Source: Linanthus parryae
Taxonomy: Eukaryota > Streptophyta > Magnoliopsida > Ericales > Polemoniaceae
Direction: 5' to 3'
Length of the DNA stretch: 64,000 bases
NCBI GenBank assembly: GCA_023055425.1
Contig: JALGPY010000003.1
Span: 22,689,001-22,753,000 of the forward strand
Positions 24,379-33,589 of this stretch are shown here, piece after piece. A model generated the notes under the pieces. The model saw nothing but the letters and a program-made list of their open reading frames with translations, was not told where the DNA came from and did not search any database. The stretch's first letter is position 1, and every line of letters starts with the position of its first letter. The position numbers and the translations under genes were made by a program.

Positions 24379-25905
24379 CTATCTAGATAGATAAATTGTA
24401 AGTCATTTGACTCATAATGATAAATAGTATTTGTATCATCTGTTCTTTGCAACAAAATACAATTTCGCATGCGTTTCGGCTTGTTCTGCCTTGCATAATG
24501 GCATGTAACGATTTCATATATGCGACATCAATGCCCAGATGTTTCGCTAGATCATTCGAGATCGTATGTTCGCAGTTGTGCCATCTTGACGGATGGGCTT
24601 GTAGTTGGTCGTTGTAAATCGTATGAGATCACGTTCACAACGTTGTTATCGTTCCAGATAATTTTCCAGAGATCAATCAAGATCGTTGAGCTGTGCAAAT
24701 TGCTATCATAGAAGATAGGCTTTGTTTGAGATCGTTTCTCGCATGAACTGCTTTCACAGCAGACAGCTCTTTAGAAGATCTAATAAGATAAATCTGCACT
24801 CGTGTTGCCATCATATAAGACGGGTTTGGATAATTAACCAAAATTGCTATCGTAACAGATAGGCTTAAGAAGATCATTATAAGATCGCATCTGTATAACC
24901 TGCTATCCCAAGAGATAGGCGTTAGATGATCGATTGAGATCATTTTTGTATTTCACTGCTATCGCAAACGATAGGCTTTGGATGATCATTTAAGATCGCA
25001 TTTGCACTTGATTGCTACCATGAGAGATAGGCTTTGGATGATCACTTAAGATCGCATTTGCGTTTGGCTGCTATCGTAAGAGATAGGCTTTAATGATCCC
25101 TTAAGATCGCATTTGCATTTGTTTGCCACCGTGAGAGATAGGCTTTAGATGATTACTTAAGATCGCATTTGCGTTTGATTGCTACCATGAGAGATAGGCT
25201 TTAATGATCATTGAAGATCGCATTTGCGTTTGATTGCTACCATGAGAGATAGGCTTTAATGATCACTGAAGATCGCATTTGCATTTGATTGCTACCATAA
25301 AAGGTAGGCTTTAATGATCATTGAAGATCGCATTTGCATTTGATTGCTACCATAAAAGGTAGGCTTTAATGATCACTGAAGATCGCATTTGCATTGGCTG
25401 CCATCGTAGGAGATGGGCTTTAGATGATCACTTAAGATCGCATTTGCGTTTGGCTGCTATCGTAAGAGATAGGCTTTAATGATCATTTAAGATCGTATTT
25501 GCATTGGCTGCCATCATAAGGGATGGGCTTTAGATGATCAATTAAGATCGTGTTTACGTTGACTGCTATCGTGAGAGATAGGCTTTGGATGATCGATTGA
25601 GATCGCGTTTGCTATCGTATGAGATAGGCTTTGATGATCAATTAAGATCGCGTTTGTGTTTGGCTGCTATCGTAAAAGATAGGCTTTGATGATCGATTGA
25701 GATCGCATTTGCTATCATATGAGATAGGCTTTGATGATCAATTAAGATCACGCTTGCTATCGTAAGAGATAGGCTTTGATGATCAGTTAAGGTCGCATTT
25801 GCTATCGTATGAGATAGGCTTTGATGATCGATTAAGATCGCGTTTGCTATCGTGTGAGATAGGCTTTGATGATCGATTGAGATCGTGTTTGTATTTGTTA
25901 CTATT
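24379..25905 (-). repeat. Tandem array of hairpin-forming units in the Tat element
   Basis: More than 20 units follow one another, about 55-58 bp each up to 25,600 and about 45 bp after that. A typical unit has GCTATC, a 6-base spacer such as GTAAGA, GATAGGCTTT, GATGATC, then AAGATCGCATTTG. Each unit has a 5-bp stem with a short loop. Units are regular from 24,860 and more diverged towards 24,379. Stem variants include CTATC/GATAG, CTACC/GGTAG, CCATC/GATGG, TTATC/GATAA and ACATC/GATGT. No coding frame. Tandem repeats in the 3' part are a known trait of Tat elements. In element sense the array would lie in the 3' untranslated RNA, just after integrase. Confidence 0.93.
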
Positions 25906-25975
25906 GCAGCGAATAAATCATTGTTAACAGTTGTAACAAATTAGATAAAGCGATATAAACAGCAATCAAATATGA

Positions 25976-26060
25976 ACTTCTCATTTGGGAGAATTCTTTT
26001 ATTATGACATTCTCATATGGTAGAGATAGAATTACAATCCTCTCATATGGGAGAGGAGAT
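25976..26060. repeat. Three CTCATATGG-type inverted repeats next to integrase
   Basis: Right after the main array come three related short inverted repeats: TTCTC/GAGAA around 25,978-25,993, one imperfect around 26,010-26,031, and CCTCTC/GAGAGG at 26,039-26,056. Each is centred on CTCATATGG or CTCATTTGG. They differ in sequence from the main units. They lie between the integrase stop codon and the tandem array. Confidence 0.6.
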
Positions 26061-26125
26061 TGCGAATATCGTAGCCACATGAGACATTAAGCAACGTTAT
26101 CATAAAACGTATGAAACAAGAGAAG

Positions 26126-27379
26126 TCAGGGATAGTACTTCTTGATCCAGCGCATGTTGACTGAGTTTGGAGTTGAGGCTGTGCCGTGCAACCTTCGTAT
26201 GCTGCAGTAGCCGCTATCGAAGACTTCTGTGACTTCGAAGGGTCCCTCCCAATTAGCTGCGAACTTTGGGTGGGTTGCCTCTCGCATGCAGTGGTCAGAC
26301 GCGCGCAAGACCAGGTCGCCAACTGCGAAATCCCGTCGCTGGACTGTCTTGTTGTAGGCGCGCGCGATTCTCTCTTGGTACCGCTTGTTAGTCCTTTTGG
26401 CTTGTTCTCGCTTTTCTTCCAGCAAGACTAAATCATGATCGCGTTTGTTTTCGTAGAGCGCATGGAAGGCCAGCCTTGCCGAATTGACTCTGACCTCCGC
26501 AGGTACCACCGCTTCGGCCCCATAACATAGTAGAAATGGAGAGGCCCCTGTGGGTGTCCTTGGAGAAGTTCTGTAGGCCCACAGAGCTATGCTAAGAGAG
26601 TCGGCCCACTTCTTGTGGTCATCTGCGACCATCTTGCTCAGAATTCTCAGCAGCGTTTTGTTGGTCGCCTCGGCTTGCCCGTTTCCCTTTGGATAATAGG
26701 GGGTAGAGCATATCTGCCTGATATTGTACTCCGCAAGTTTGGTAGCTACCTGACGATTAACAAAAGGAGTACCGTTATCTGAAAGAATAGTATTCGGAAT
26801 TCCGAACCTGTATACGATGTTTTCCTGGATGAAGTTGACCACAGCCAGCGCATTTGCCGTCTTCAGTGGTATTGCTTCCACCCATTTGGTGAACAGCTCA
26901 GTTGCGGTGAGAATGAAATGGTTCCCATGTGACGTCGGCCGGATGGGGCCAATGAAGTCCAAAGCCCATGTGTGAAATGGCCATGGCGTTCCTAGTGCAT
27001 GTAGGTCCACGGCGGGAGCGTGCACTAGGTTCCCTTTGAATTGACATTCTTGGCAACGTCGCACTTTGGTGCGGCAATCGACTTCCATCGTGGGCCAGAA
27101 GTATCCGATTGAGAGGAGCTGTCTGCATAATTTAGCACCTCCCTGGTGTTCCACCTGATGGGAGAGGTCCATGACTTCTTGTGCTTCCCTATCGTCTAGG
27201 CATCGCAGCAAGTTGCCTTCGTGACCTTTTCGCCAAAGCAGATTTTCTTGAACCACATATCGAGAAGCTTTCCTCTTTAATTTGTCTGCCTCTTTTCTCG
27301 ATTCGGGCACGGTGCCCTTGGTGAGGAATTCAAACAATGGCTTTCTCCAGTCTGTGTCGTCGTCTATCTCATACGACAA
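26126..27379 (-). CDS. Tat integrase
   Basis: The 417-residue frame inserts retrotransposon cDNA into chromosomes. It starts with a linker (DDDTDWRKPLFEFL), then an HHCC zinc domain (H74, H78, C109, C112), then the catalytic core with D141 (LDFIGP), D201 (LSDNGTPF) and E237 (NGQAEATNK), which is the D,D-35-E pattern, and a C-terminal domain with GPFEVTEVF. All key residues are present. It is in a different frame from the upstream pol frame: an in-frame TAA lies just upstream, and the pol frame ends at TGA (27369-27371), so the two overlap by a few codons. A +1 shift or a single-base loss in pol is needed to join them; the first codon is TTG, not ATG, so it was probably made as part of the polyprotein. 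Confidence 0.9.
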   Translation of the reverse strand: MSYEIDDDTDWRKPLFEFLTKGTVPESRKEADKLKRKASRYVVQENLLWRKGHEGNLLRCLDDREAQEVMDLSHQVEHQGGAKLCRQLLSIGYFWPTMEVDCRTKVRRCQECQFKGNLVHAPAVDLHALGTPWPFHTWALDFIGPIRPTSHGNHFILTATELFTKWVEAIPLKTANALAVVNFIQENIVYRFGIPNTILSDNGTPFVNRQVATKLAEYNIRQICSTPYYPKGNGQAEATNKTLLRILSKMVADDHKKWADSLSIALWAYRTSPRTPTGASPFLLCYGAEAVVPAEVRVNSARLAFHALYENKRDHDLVLLEEKREQAKRTNKRYQERIARAYNKTVQRRDFAVGDLVLRASDHCMREATHPKFAANWEGPFEVTEVFDSGYCSIRRLHGTASTPNSVNMRWIKKYYP

Positions 27380-29732
27380 GTAGAGAATCTTTGATTAGTG
27401 CACAACTCTCGCACTTCCCTTGTATCAGGGCTGCAGCTGTTGACATGCCTGGCCAATGAATGCCATATCTCTGAGCTTTCCTGTAGATTGACACCTCGCT
27501 TTCTCCGCAAGCGTGTTGGTGAATCTTTTCTAACAGCTGTTGTCCCTCTTGTTCGGAGACACATCGCATGAGTATTCCTCCGGGACCCTTGTAGTAAAGG
27601 GTGTTGTCGTGGATGCAGTATCCTTTCGTGAGTACCCAGCTTTCGCTACTGGTGCCTTTCGCAATAGCTTGCAGGATTGCTTTTCGCCAGTCTGCGTCGT
27701 CCATGCGTTCGTCGTCGCACGCATCTTCTGTTAATGCCGACGATGTTCGCACTTCGATGGAAATCCTCGCAGGGCATTTGTCTATGCTGACCTTAGATCC
27801 CAGAGTTGCTAAGGCGTCTGCATGCCTGTTGTCCGCTCGGGGTTTGTGCTCGTATTTCACGTCGCAGAATTGCTGCATCAGCTTTTGCACTAGGGTGCGG
27901 TATGGCAGGAGATTGATCTCCTTTAAACCATATTCGCCCGAGGCCTGTTTAACAATCAGTTTGGAATCTCCCATGACTGTTAAGTTGCTCACCTCCAAAG
28001 CTTTCGCCGCACGGAGTCCTGCGATCAGAGCCTCGTATTCCGCCTCGTTGTTCGTGACTGCGAAGTTGAGTTTTGCGGACATCTGTATGACTTCCCCGTC
28101 CGGCTTTGTCAAGACTATCCCAATACCTCCGCCTTTTCTGGTTGACGAACCATCGAAGTGGAGGGTCCAATAGGGCACGTCGATCGCGTAGATTTCAGGG
28201 CCTTCGAGTTCTTCCTCGATCACAGGTTCGTGACTGTTGTCAGGAAACTGTGCCAGCAGATCTGCTACCGCCTGCGACTTGATCGCTCTTGGTTTTACGC
28301 ATGTGATATCGTATTGAGAGATGGTCATGTACCATTTCGCCAATCTCCCGCCCGGAGTAGTGTGGGTTAGCAGGTATCTTATGGGGTCGCTTTTGGTGAC
28401 CACCACTACTTTGTGCGATGCAAAATAGTGTCTCAACTTCTCTATTACGAAGAATAAGGCAAGGCAATGACGTTCGATGTCCGTGTACCTTGATTCAGCA
28501 GGCTGCACAATGCGAGAGATGTAATAGATAGGCCTCTCTTGTCCCTCGTATACCTGGGCCAAGAGTGCTCCTATAGATCTCCTTGTTGATGTAAGATATA
28601 GCAGCAGCGGCGATCCCAGTTGAGGCGCGATCATAATCTTCGGGGATGTAAGTATCTCCTTTAGCTTTTCGAATGCCGCTTCATGGTCAGGAGCCCAGTT
28701 ATACGCGGCGTCCTTCCTGAGAAGAGTGCTGAAACAGCATGTAATCTCGGCGATTGCTGGGATGAATCTCCGCAGATATGACAATTTTCCCAAGAATGTT
28801 TTCAAGGCACTTTGGTTGTGAGGTGGCGTCATGCTGGTGATGGCTGACACTTTCGCAGGGTCAGGCTCGATCCCTTGGCGATGGACCACGCACCCCAAAA
28901 ACTTCCCCGAAGTTACGCCGAATGCGCATTTCATGGGGTTCATTTTCAGTTGAAAGCTCCTGCATCTGTTGAATACCTTTCGCAGGTCTGCAAGGTGATC
29001 TGCTTCATGCCTGGATTTGACTACCAGGTCATCCACATAGAATTCCACTTCTTTGTGCATCATGTCGTGGAATAGGGCCATCATGGCCCGCTGATAGGTT
29101 GCGCCTGCATTCTTGAGACCGAATGGCATTACCGTATAGTTGAATACCCCCACGGGAGTGATGAATGCAGTTTTCCTTGCATCTTCGGGATCCATCTTGA
29201 TTTGATTGTACCCGCTGAAGCCGTCCATGAAACTGAACATGCGATGGCCTGCTGTTGAATCAATGAGCAGATCGATGTTAGGCAGCGGGAAATCGTCCTT
29301 AGGACAGAAGCGATTAAGATCTCGGAAGTCCACGCAGATGCGGAGCTGTCCGTTCTTCTTCACCACTGGCACGATGTTGGCCAACCATGTGGGATGGTGA
29401 TTGGGCTCTATGAACTTGGCATCTAGGAGTTTGACAATCTCCTGTTTGATCTTCACGTTGAGCTCTGGCCTAAAGCTTCTGGTGCTTTGCTTGACCGGTT
29501 TAGACCCTGGGATGATGTCTAAACGGTGCATGGTGATGCTCGTGTCCAGACCCGGCATCTCGTCGTATTCCCATGCGAACACGTCCTTGTATTCAGTTAG
29601 GAGCTGCAGCAGTCCTTGTTCCTCTTCGCTTGCGAGGTCCGCACTCAGGAAGACTGGTCTTTTCTTTTCCTCGTTCGGGCTGAGGAACACTTCCTTAAGC
29701 TCTTGCTTTTGTGGTCTTGGCCTGTCTTCCAT
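27369..29732 (-). CDS. Tat pol: reverse transcriptase and two RNase H domains
   Basis: The frame copies retrotransposon RNA into DNA. Counting from Met at 29732 (787 residues), reverse transcriptase covers about 90-330 with the catalytic YVDD at 232-235. A first RNase H-like domain at about 375-460 lacks the usual first Asp. A second, archaeal-type RNase H at 522-645 has HFDGS, NNEAEYEAL, GDSKL and ADNRHADALA, so it keeps its acidic residues. The C-terminus (residues 678-778) repeats the linker plus zinc-finger layout found at the start of integrase. The same frame is open upstream for 44 more codons to the TGA that ends gag-protease. This dual RNase H layout is the hallmark of the Tat lineage. 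Confidence 0.92.
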   Translation of the reverse strand: MEDRPRPQKQELKEVFLSPNEEKKRPVFLSADLASEEEQGLLQLLTEYKDVFAWEYDEMPGLDTSITMHRLDIIPGSKPVKQSTRSFRPELNVKIKQEIVKLLDAKFIEPNHHPTWLANIVPVVKKNGQLRICVDFRDLNRFCPKDDFPLPNIDLLIDSTAGHRMFSFMDGFSGYNQIKMDPEDARKTAFITPVGVFNYTVMPFGLKNAGATYQRAMMALFHDMMHKEVEFYVDDLVVKSRHEADHLADLRKVFNRCRSFQLKMNPMKCAFGVTSGKFLGCVVHRQGIEPDPAKVSAITSMTPPHNQSALKTFLGKLSYLRRFIPAIAEITCCFSTLLRKDAAYNWAPDHEAAFEKLKEILTSPKIMIAPQLGSPLLLYLTSTRRSIGALLAQVYEGQERPIYYISRIVQPAESRYTDIERHCLALFFVIEKLRHYFASHKVVVVTKSDPIRYLLTHTTPGGRLAKWYMTISQYDITCVKPRAIKSQAVADLLAQFPDNSHEPVIEEELEGPEIYAIDVPYWTLHFDGSSTRKGGGIGIVLTKPDGEVIQMSAKLNFAVTNNEAEYEALIAGLRAAKALEVSNLTVMGDSKLIVKQASGEYGLKEINLLPYRTLVQKLMQQFCDVKYEHKPRADNRHADALATLGSKVSIDKCPARISIEVRTSSALTEDACDDERMDDADWRKAILQAIAKGTSSESWVLTKGYCIHDNTLYYKGPGGILMRCVSEQEGQQLLEKIHQHACGESEVSIYRKAQRYGIHWPGMSTAAALIQGKCESCALIKDSLLVV

Positions 29733-29864
29733 GCATTCGGGGGCTTCTTTAAGTTTCTCTTCTGGAGTGCCCTGTGTTGGCTCTTCTGTGAGCGCAACTT
29801 GCTCGATTTGATTGATTTGCCCAGGGACATCCCCATGCCCGTGTGAGGACGTCCCCGCGCACCT

Positions 29865-32477
29865 TCATATGCGATAGCATTTCTTCCCGTTGGCGTAGAA
29901 GCTCTCTATCTCCTTGCCCTCGGGGTCGTGCTTTGCGATCCTCTTCAGAGTGTAGACACTCTTGCGATGATATGCGATGCGTGGCGCCTCTTCATGGGTA
30001 GGCGGCTTTTCTTTGGTGTCTCCCCTTGTCACCATCACGCCTGCAGGTGACTGGTCCTTGATGTCCTCCCAGAGAGGTAAAGGAGTAGGGTTGAATGGTC
30101 CGGGTGTTTGCTCGTCCGCCATCTCGGTGAACCACACCGCCTCGCTGAGATGCGCTTCGTCCAAGTTGAACGGGTTAGTTGAGGCCGGTATCTCGACAAT
30201 CCTGTCGTTCCAGATAGCTTTCATCACTTGGTGAGCCGTTGAAGGGATTGCGTCAAAGCGATGAATCCAGGCCCGACCTATGATCATGTGGTATGTGGTG
30301 TTCGCGTCTATGACATAGAACTTCGCCGAGCACTTGATTTTGCCGATCTGAACGCCCAGGCGGATCCACCCGATCGTCATTCTGGAATCGCTTCCGAATC
30401 CCACCAGCGGGGATGGACGCTTGACTACCTTGTGCTCGGGGATCCCTGCTAGCTTCAGTGTGTGGAGTGGAACAACATTGACCGCTGCTCCTCCATCGAC
30501 GAATGCTCGCTTGAATTCGACGCCGTTGATGATGGCGGTCACGTACAGGGGCCTCTGGTGGCTCGCATCTGTCTTTTTGTCGCTGGCAGAAAAGGTCATA
30601 ATCTTTTCTGTGGAACGGGACGCCCTGACAACTTTCCCGTTGGAGACCACGAGGTCCTCCTCGTAGTCCTCTGCTACCCTTAAGATTGCTTTTGTCATGT
30701 CCGCTCGACATTTTTCGGAGAAGTTCATCTCGTTGAAGAATCTGTCGAAGCCGTGCGACCCTTTCATGCGGTCGGCACGCTCATCTTCCGTGTCCATGCT
30801 GTAGTCTTCATCTTCATGGACTTCAGCAACGATGGGTAGACCATCCTCTGCGACTTCTTCCAAGTCGACTATCGAGATCATGGCGACCTCTTTGCCTTTT
30901 GAGCCCGAATCTGTATGGGCAGGCAGCGGGTTGTTGCGCACATCCTTCCGATGGTCGCTGATGATGAGTTCGCCGCTCTTCATCTTCTGATCGAGCGTGA
31001 ATCTGAGCTTCTTGCACTCGGCTGTGGGGTGCATGACCTTACCGTGGTATTCGCACCACTTAGGGTCCCTCGTCATCTCCTTGGAGGGTGTTTTCTCGAG
31101 CGGTGGGAGGACGCCGTCCTTGCGCCACTGTCTGCAGAGATCGCTCGCTTCCTCCACCGAGCATGGCAGAGGTGGTGCGTCGAAGTTTGTAACCTTCGCT
31201 TGCTTCTGGGGCGAAACTGTATTGACCTCAGCTTCGCGTCCCCGCTTGTAGCCAAATCTGCCGATCTTGTAGGTGGTGCCGCTCGCAGGTCGTTCTGGAG
31301 CGCTCTTCTTTCTCTGTCTCTCGACGATGGGCTCGATGTTCATCGTGCACTCTATGAGCTTTGAAAACGTGGGTGTTTGCAAATTGATTAGCATGCTCTT
31401 GTACTCATCTCGCATGCACTGCAGGCATATCTCTACGAGCCGACTTTCGAGCATCGGATCCTTGCATTCTAAGGATTTCGCTCTGAATTTCTTGATGAAA
31501 GTGATTCCATCTTCCTCGCGTTTCTGATACATCCGCGAGAGATGGATCATCGTCACCTTCTCTTCCATCTGGAAGAACTTGGTGTAGAACTTCTGGACCA
31601 TGTCGTCCCAAGTCTTCACAGATCCGGGTTCCAACGTCCGGTACCATTTGTATGCTACATTCCCAAGAGTCTTTGGGAACTCTCGCATCAGCAGTTTGGG
31701 ATCGGCTCCGTACGGACCCATGACATCGATGAAACGCATGACATGCTCATGAGCGTTTCCATTGACGTCTTCGAATTTGTCCCATTTGGGAACCTTGTAC
31801 CCTATCGGGTTAGGCATGAGATAGATCTCTCGTGGAATGGGTGGATCGTTGTCTAGCTTCGGGATGATGGTATCCGCGAGCGATTGATGAGCTAGGATGG
31901 AGTCCACGCGCTTCTGCAAGGACGTCATGCATTCTGGGAGGCTTCCCTCGGTAGCTGCCGGAGGGGTTGCCGTAGGCGGTGGCGACACATATGCCGTCGG
32001 AGGATTGGGAGTGTATTGACCGCCCGCGTTTCCCCAGATCGTCGCTGGTGGAGGCAGAGTGTACTGCAAAGTTGGGTTAGACGCCAAAGCCGTGGGCTGA
32101 GAGGCGTGAGCGGCAGGGGGTAGCATTTGCGCTGTTGATCCTTGGATCGAAGGCAGCTGCGCGGCTGACGGTGGAGTTTGCAGATGAGGGTTGGGAGGCG
32201 TGGCCGATACTCCCAATCCTGGAGCAGTAGGGGTTCCTCCTCCCTGAGGGGTGGCGGTACCTGGTGGAGGATTTGGCGCAAGGGTGCCCAGAACGGCCAA
32301 GATCCGCTCCAACTGCGCAGATTGAGACTTGAGAGCTTTTGCTTGACTTTGGACAGTGGCGTCCAAAGACTCCAAAGTTGGTGCCTCGCCGGGAGTCGTC
32401 GGAGTACGGCGGACTTCGTCTCCCGAGGGAGTTTCGGTGGAAGGCGACCGGTTGCTGACATCATCCTCCTGAGACAT
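29865..32477 (-). CDS. Tat gag and protease polyprotein
   Basis: This 870-residue frame supplies the capsid and the protease. The N-terminus (1-180) is Pro, Thr and Ala rich. A retrotransposon gag domain spans about 190-390 (NVAYKWYRTLEPGSVKTWDD, FYTKFF). A variant zinc knuckle (CEYHGKVMHPTAEC) is at 475-488. An aspartic protease spans about 645-745 with the active site as DGGA (661-664) and IIGR at 733-736. The first ATG at 32477 lies only 41 bases after the 5' LTR, so the leader is very short. The frame ends in TGA at 29865-29867, and the same frame continues into pol. Confidence 0.9.
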   Translation of the reverse strand: MSQEDDVSNRSPSTETPSGDEVRRTPTTPGEAPTLESLDATVQSQAKALKSQSAQLERILAVLGTLAPNPPPGTATPQGGGTPTAPGLGVSATPPNPHLQTPPSAAQLPSIQGSTAQMLPPAAHASQPTALASNPTLQYTLPPPATIWGNAGGQYTPNPPTAYVSPPPTATPPAATEGSLPECMTSLQKRVDSILAHQSLADTIIPKLDNDPPIPREIYLMPNPIGYKVPKWDKFEDVNGNAHEHVMRFIDVMGPYGADPKLLMREFPKTLGNVAYKWYRTLEPGSVKTWDDMVQKFYTKFFQMEEKVTMIHLSRMYQKREEDGITFIKKFRAKSLECKDPMLESRLVEICLQCMRDEYKSMLINLQTPTFSKLIECTMNIEPIVERQRKKSAPERPASGTTYKIGRFGYKRGREAEVNTVSPQKQAKVTNFDAPPLPCSVEEASDLCRQWRKDGVLPPLEKTPSKEMTRDPKWCEYHGKVMHPTAECKKLRFTLDQKMKSGELIISDHRKDVRNNPLPAHTDSGSKGKEVAMISIVDLEEVAEDGLPIVAEVHEDEDYSMDTEDERADRMKGSHGFDRFFNEMNFSEKCRADMTKAILRVAEDYEEDLVVSNGKVVRASRSTEKIMTFSASDKKTDASHQRPLYVTAIINGVEFKRAFVDGGAAVNVVPLHTLKLAGIPEHKVVKRPSPLVGFGSDSRMTIGWIRLGVQIGKIKCSAKFYVIDANTTYHMIIGRAWIHRFDAIPSTAHQVMKAIWNDRIVEIPASTNPFNLDEAHLSEAVWFTEMADEQTPGPFNPTPLPLWEDIKDQSPAGVMVTRGDTKEKPPTHEEAPRIAYHRKSVYTLKRIAKHDPEGKEIESFYANGKKCYRI

Positions 32478-32499
32478 GGTTGCTTTTGCTGGTAAGTTT

Positions 32500-32518
32500 C
32501 ACGTCGGGTTCACCAAAA
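32500..32518 (-). other. Tat primer binding site (candidate)
   Basis: Element-sense sequence directly after the 5' LTR is TTT followed by TGGTGAACCCGACGTG. Position and the leading TGG (complement of the tRNA CCA end) fit a primer binding site. I cannot assign the tRNA with confidence. Confidence 0.6.
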
Positions 32519-33144
32519 TGTGCACAAGAGATTCCGGCAGGGAGACCTCCGTGTACACCGTACGTAGTGGATCAGGGATCGCACAGGAAGAATAGGGGTG
32601 TGTGTAGGGAGAGAGCAAGTCAGTAGCAATGTCTGAGAGAGAGACAGAGGTTTGGCAGAGCTTCCGCGTATAGCAGTGTTGTCCTCCTTGTATGGAAAGG
32701 TTAACGATATATATATACTGGAGAACGTGACCGTTGTAGTGTGGTTAATGCGCCCATTGATGGCGGCTTAATTAGCTTAACCATAACGGCACGTTCGTCC
32801 GAGTATATAGGAACCGTTAGAGCATGTGGTGCGCGAGTACCGGAACCGTTACGAGGTTGACCGGGTTTTGACCGGATTGACCGGGTCTAGGGAGCTCGTG
32901 CCATAAATCTCTCAAAACAGTTACTAAAGGTCGCGCGCGGGCTTGGCTCGCACGCGACAGGGCTTACTCTAGCCTCCAAACCACAAATCCCTACAAGTCC
33001 CGTGCAGTGGTATGCGAGGGCTCTGTCTCGCAGCCCCCACATGGATCAGCTCGGCCGGTGATCCTGTGTGTGTGGAGCACAATATGGTGTGCTGGATGGT
33101 TGCCACGTGGCCTAGATCTGCCATGTCATAAAGCAGTATCTACA
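32519..33144 (-). repeat. Tat 5' LTR
   Basis: Same 626-bp sequence as 17540-18165. It holds the TATA-like run near 32,709 for the gag-pol transcript. The outer flank is CCTAG at 33145-33149, the second half of the target duplication. Confidence 0.93.
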
Positions 33145-33583
33145 CCTAGCTTGGTTGGGTTTTTGAGAGATCATGTTGGGGCTATGATTGATTATGGCTG
33201 GAGCTTTGAGAAGGCAAATTCTAGTCTAATGGTTGAAGCTTTGGCTCTCAGATATGCTATGTGGAGGATGCATAGGAGGCAGCTTCAAGAGATTTGGTTT
33301 GAAACAGACAGCCAAGAACAGGCTGATGGAGTACCTGGCAAAAAGAAAGCCTGGGAGATTTGTACAATTTTGGAAGACATCAAAGCATCACTTCAAACTT
33401 TTAAGAGTAATGTCGAGTGGATTTGCAGGGAGGCTGATGGAGCAGCTGATGCTCTAGTTAAATTAGCCAGGTTTAATAGTAATTTGTTACGTGATGTGAG
33501 ATCAAGTTTTGCAGTAAGTTTAGAAAATGACAAGAATGTAATTCCCCTTTCTGGTTAATAAAATCTTCTCTTGGAAAAAAAAA
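33145..33583 (+). pseudogene. LINE RNase H domain end and 3' tail
   Basis: This resumes the LINE frame cut at 17,539. It reads LVGFLRDHVGAMIDYGW, then the RNase H landmarks MVEALALRYAMWRM, IWFETDSQ and WICREADGAADALVKLAR, and stops at 33556-33558. AATAAA overlaps the stop (33557-33562), and an A-run at 33575-33583 marks the LINE 3' end. The element therefore ends here, and its 3' end is otherwise intact. Confidence 0.8.
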
Positions 33584-33589
33584 TCTAAA

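Larger units (their letters stand above)
17540..33144 (-). mobile_element. Complete Tat-lineage Ty3/gypsy retrotransposon, 15.6 kb
   Basis: Two 626-bp LTRs that look identical (17540-18165 and 32519-33144) bound the element, flanked by the 5-bp target duplication CCTAG (17535-17539 and 33145-33149). In element sense (minus strand) the order is 5' LTR, primer site, gag-protease, reverse transcriptase with two RNase H domains, integrase, hairpin tandem array, a structured spacer, an antisense plant-mobile-domain gene, polypurine tract, 3' LTR. The second, archaeal-type RNase H places it in the Tat lineage, where tandem repeats and antisense extra genes near the 3' end have been reported (for example Retand). 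Identical LTRs imply a recent insertion. It splits a LINE RNase H domain. Confidence 0.95.

Noticed and set aside
24700..25900. CRISPR-like array
   Set aside because: Repeats are contiguous, imperfect and lack unique spacers. The context is a plant retrotransposon.
28158..30711. Plus-strand frames opposite gag and pol (for example 30,915-31,364)
   Set aside because: Shadows of the long minus-strand polyprotein frames.
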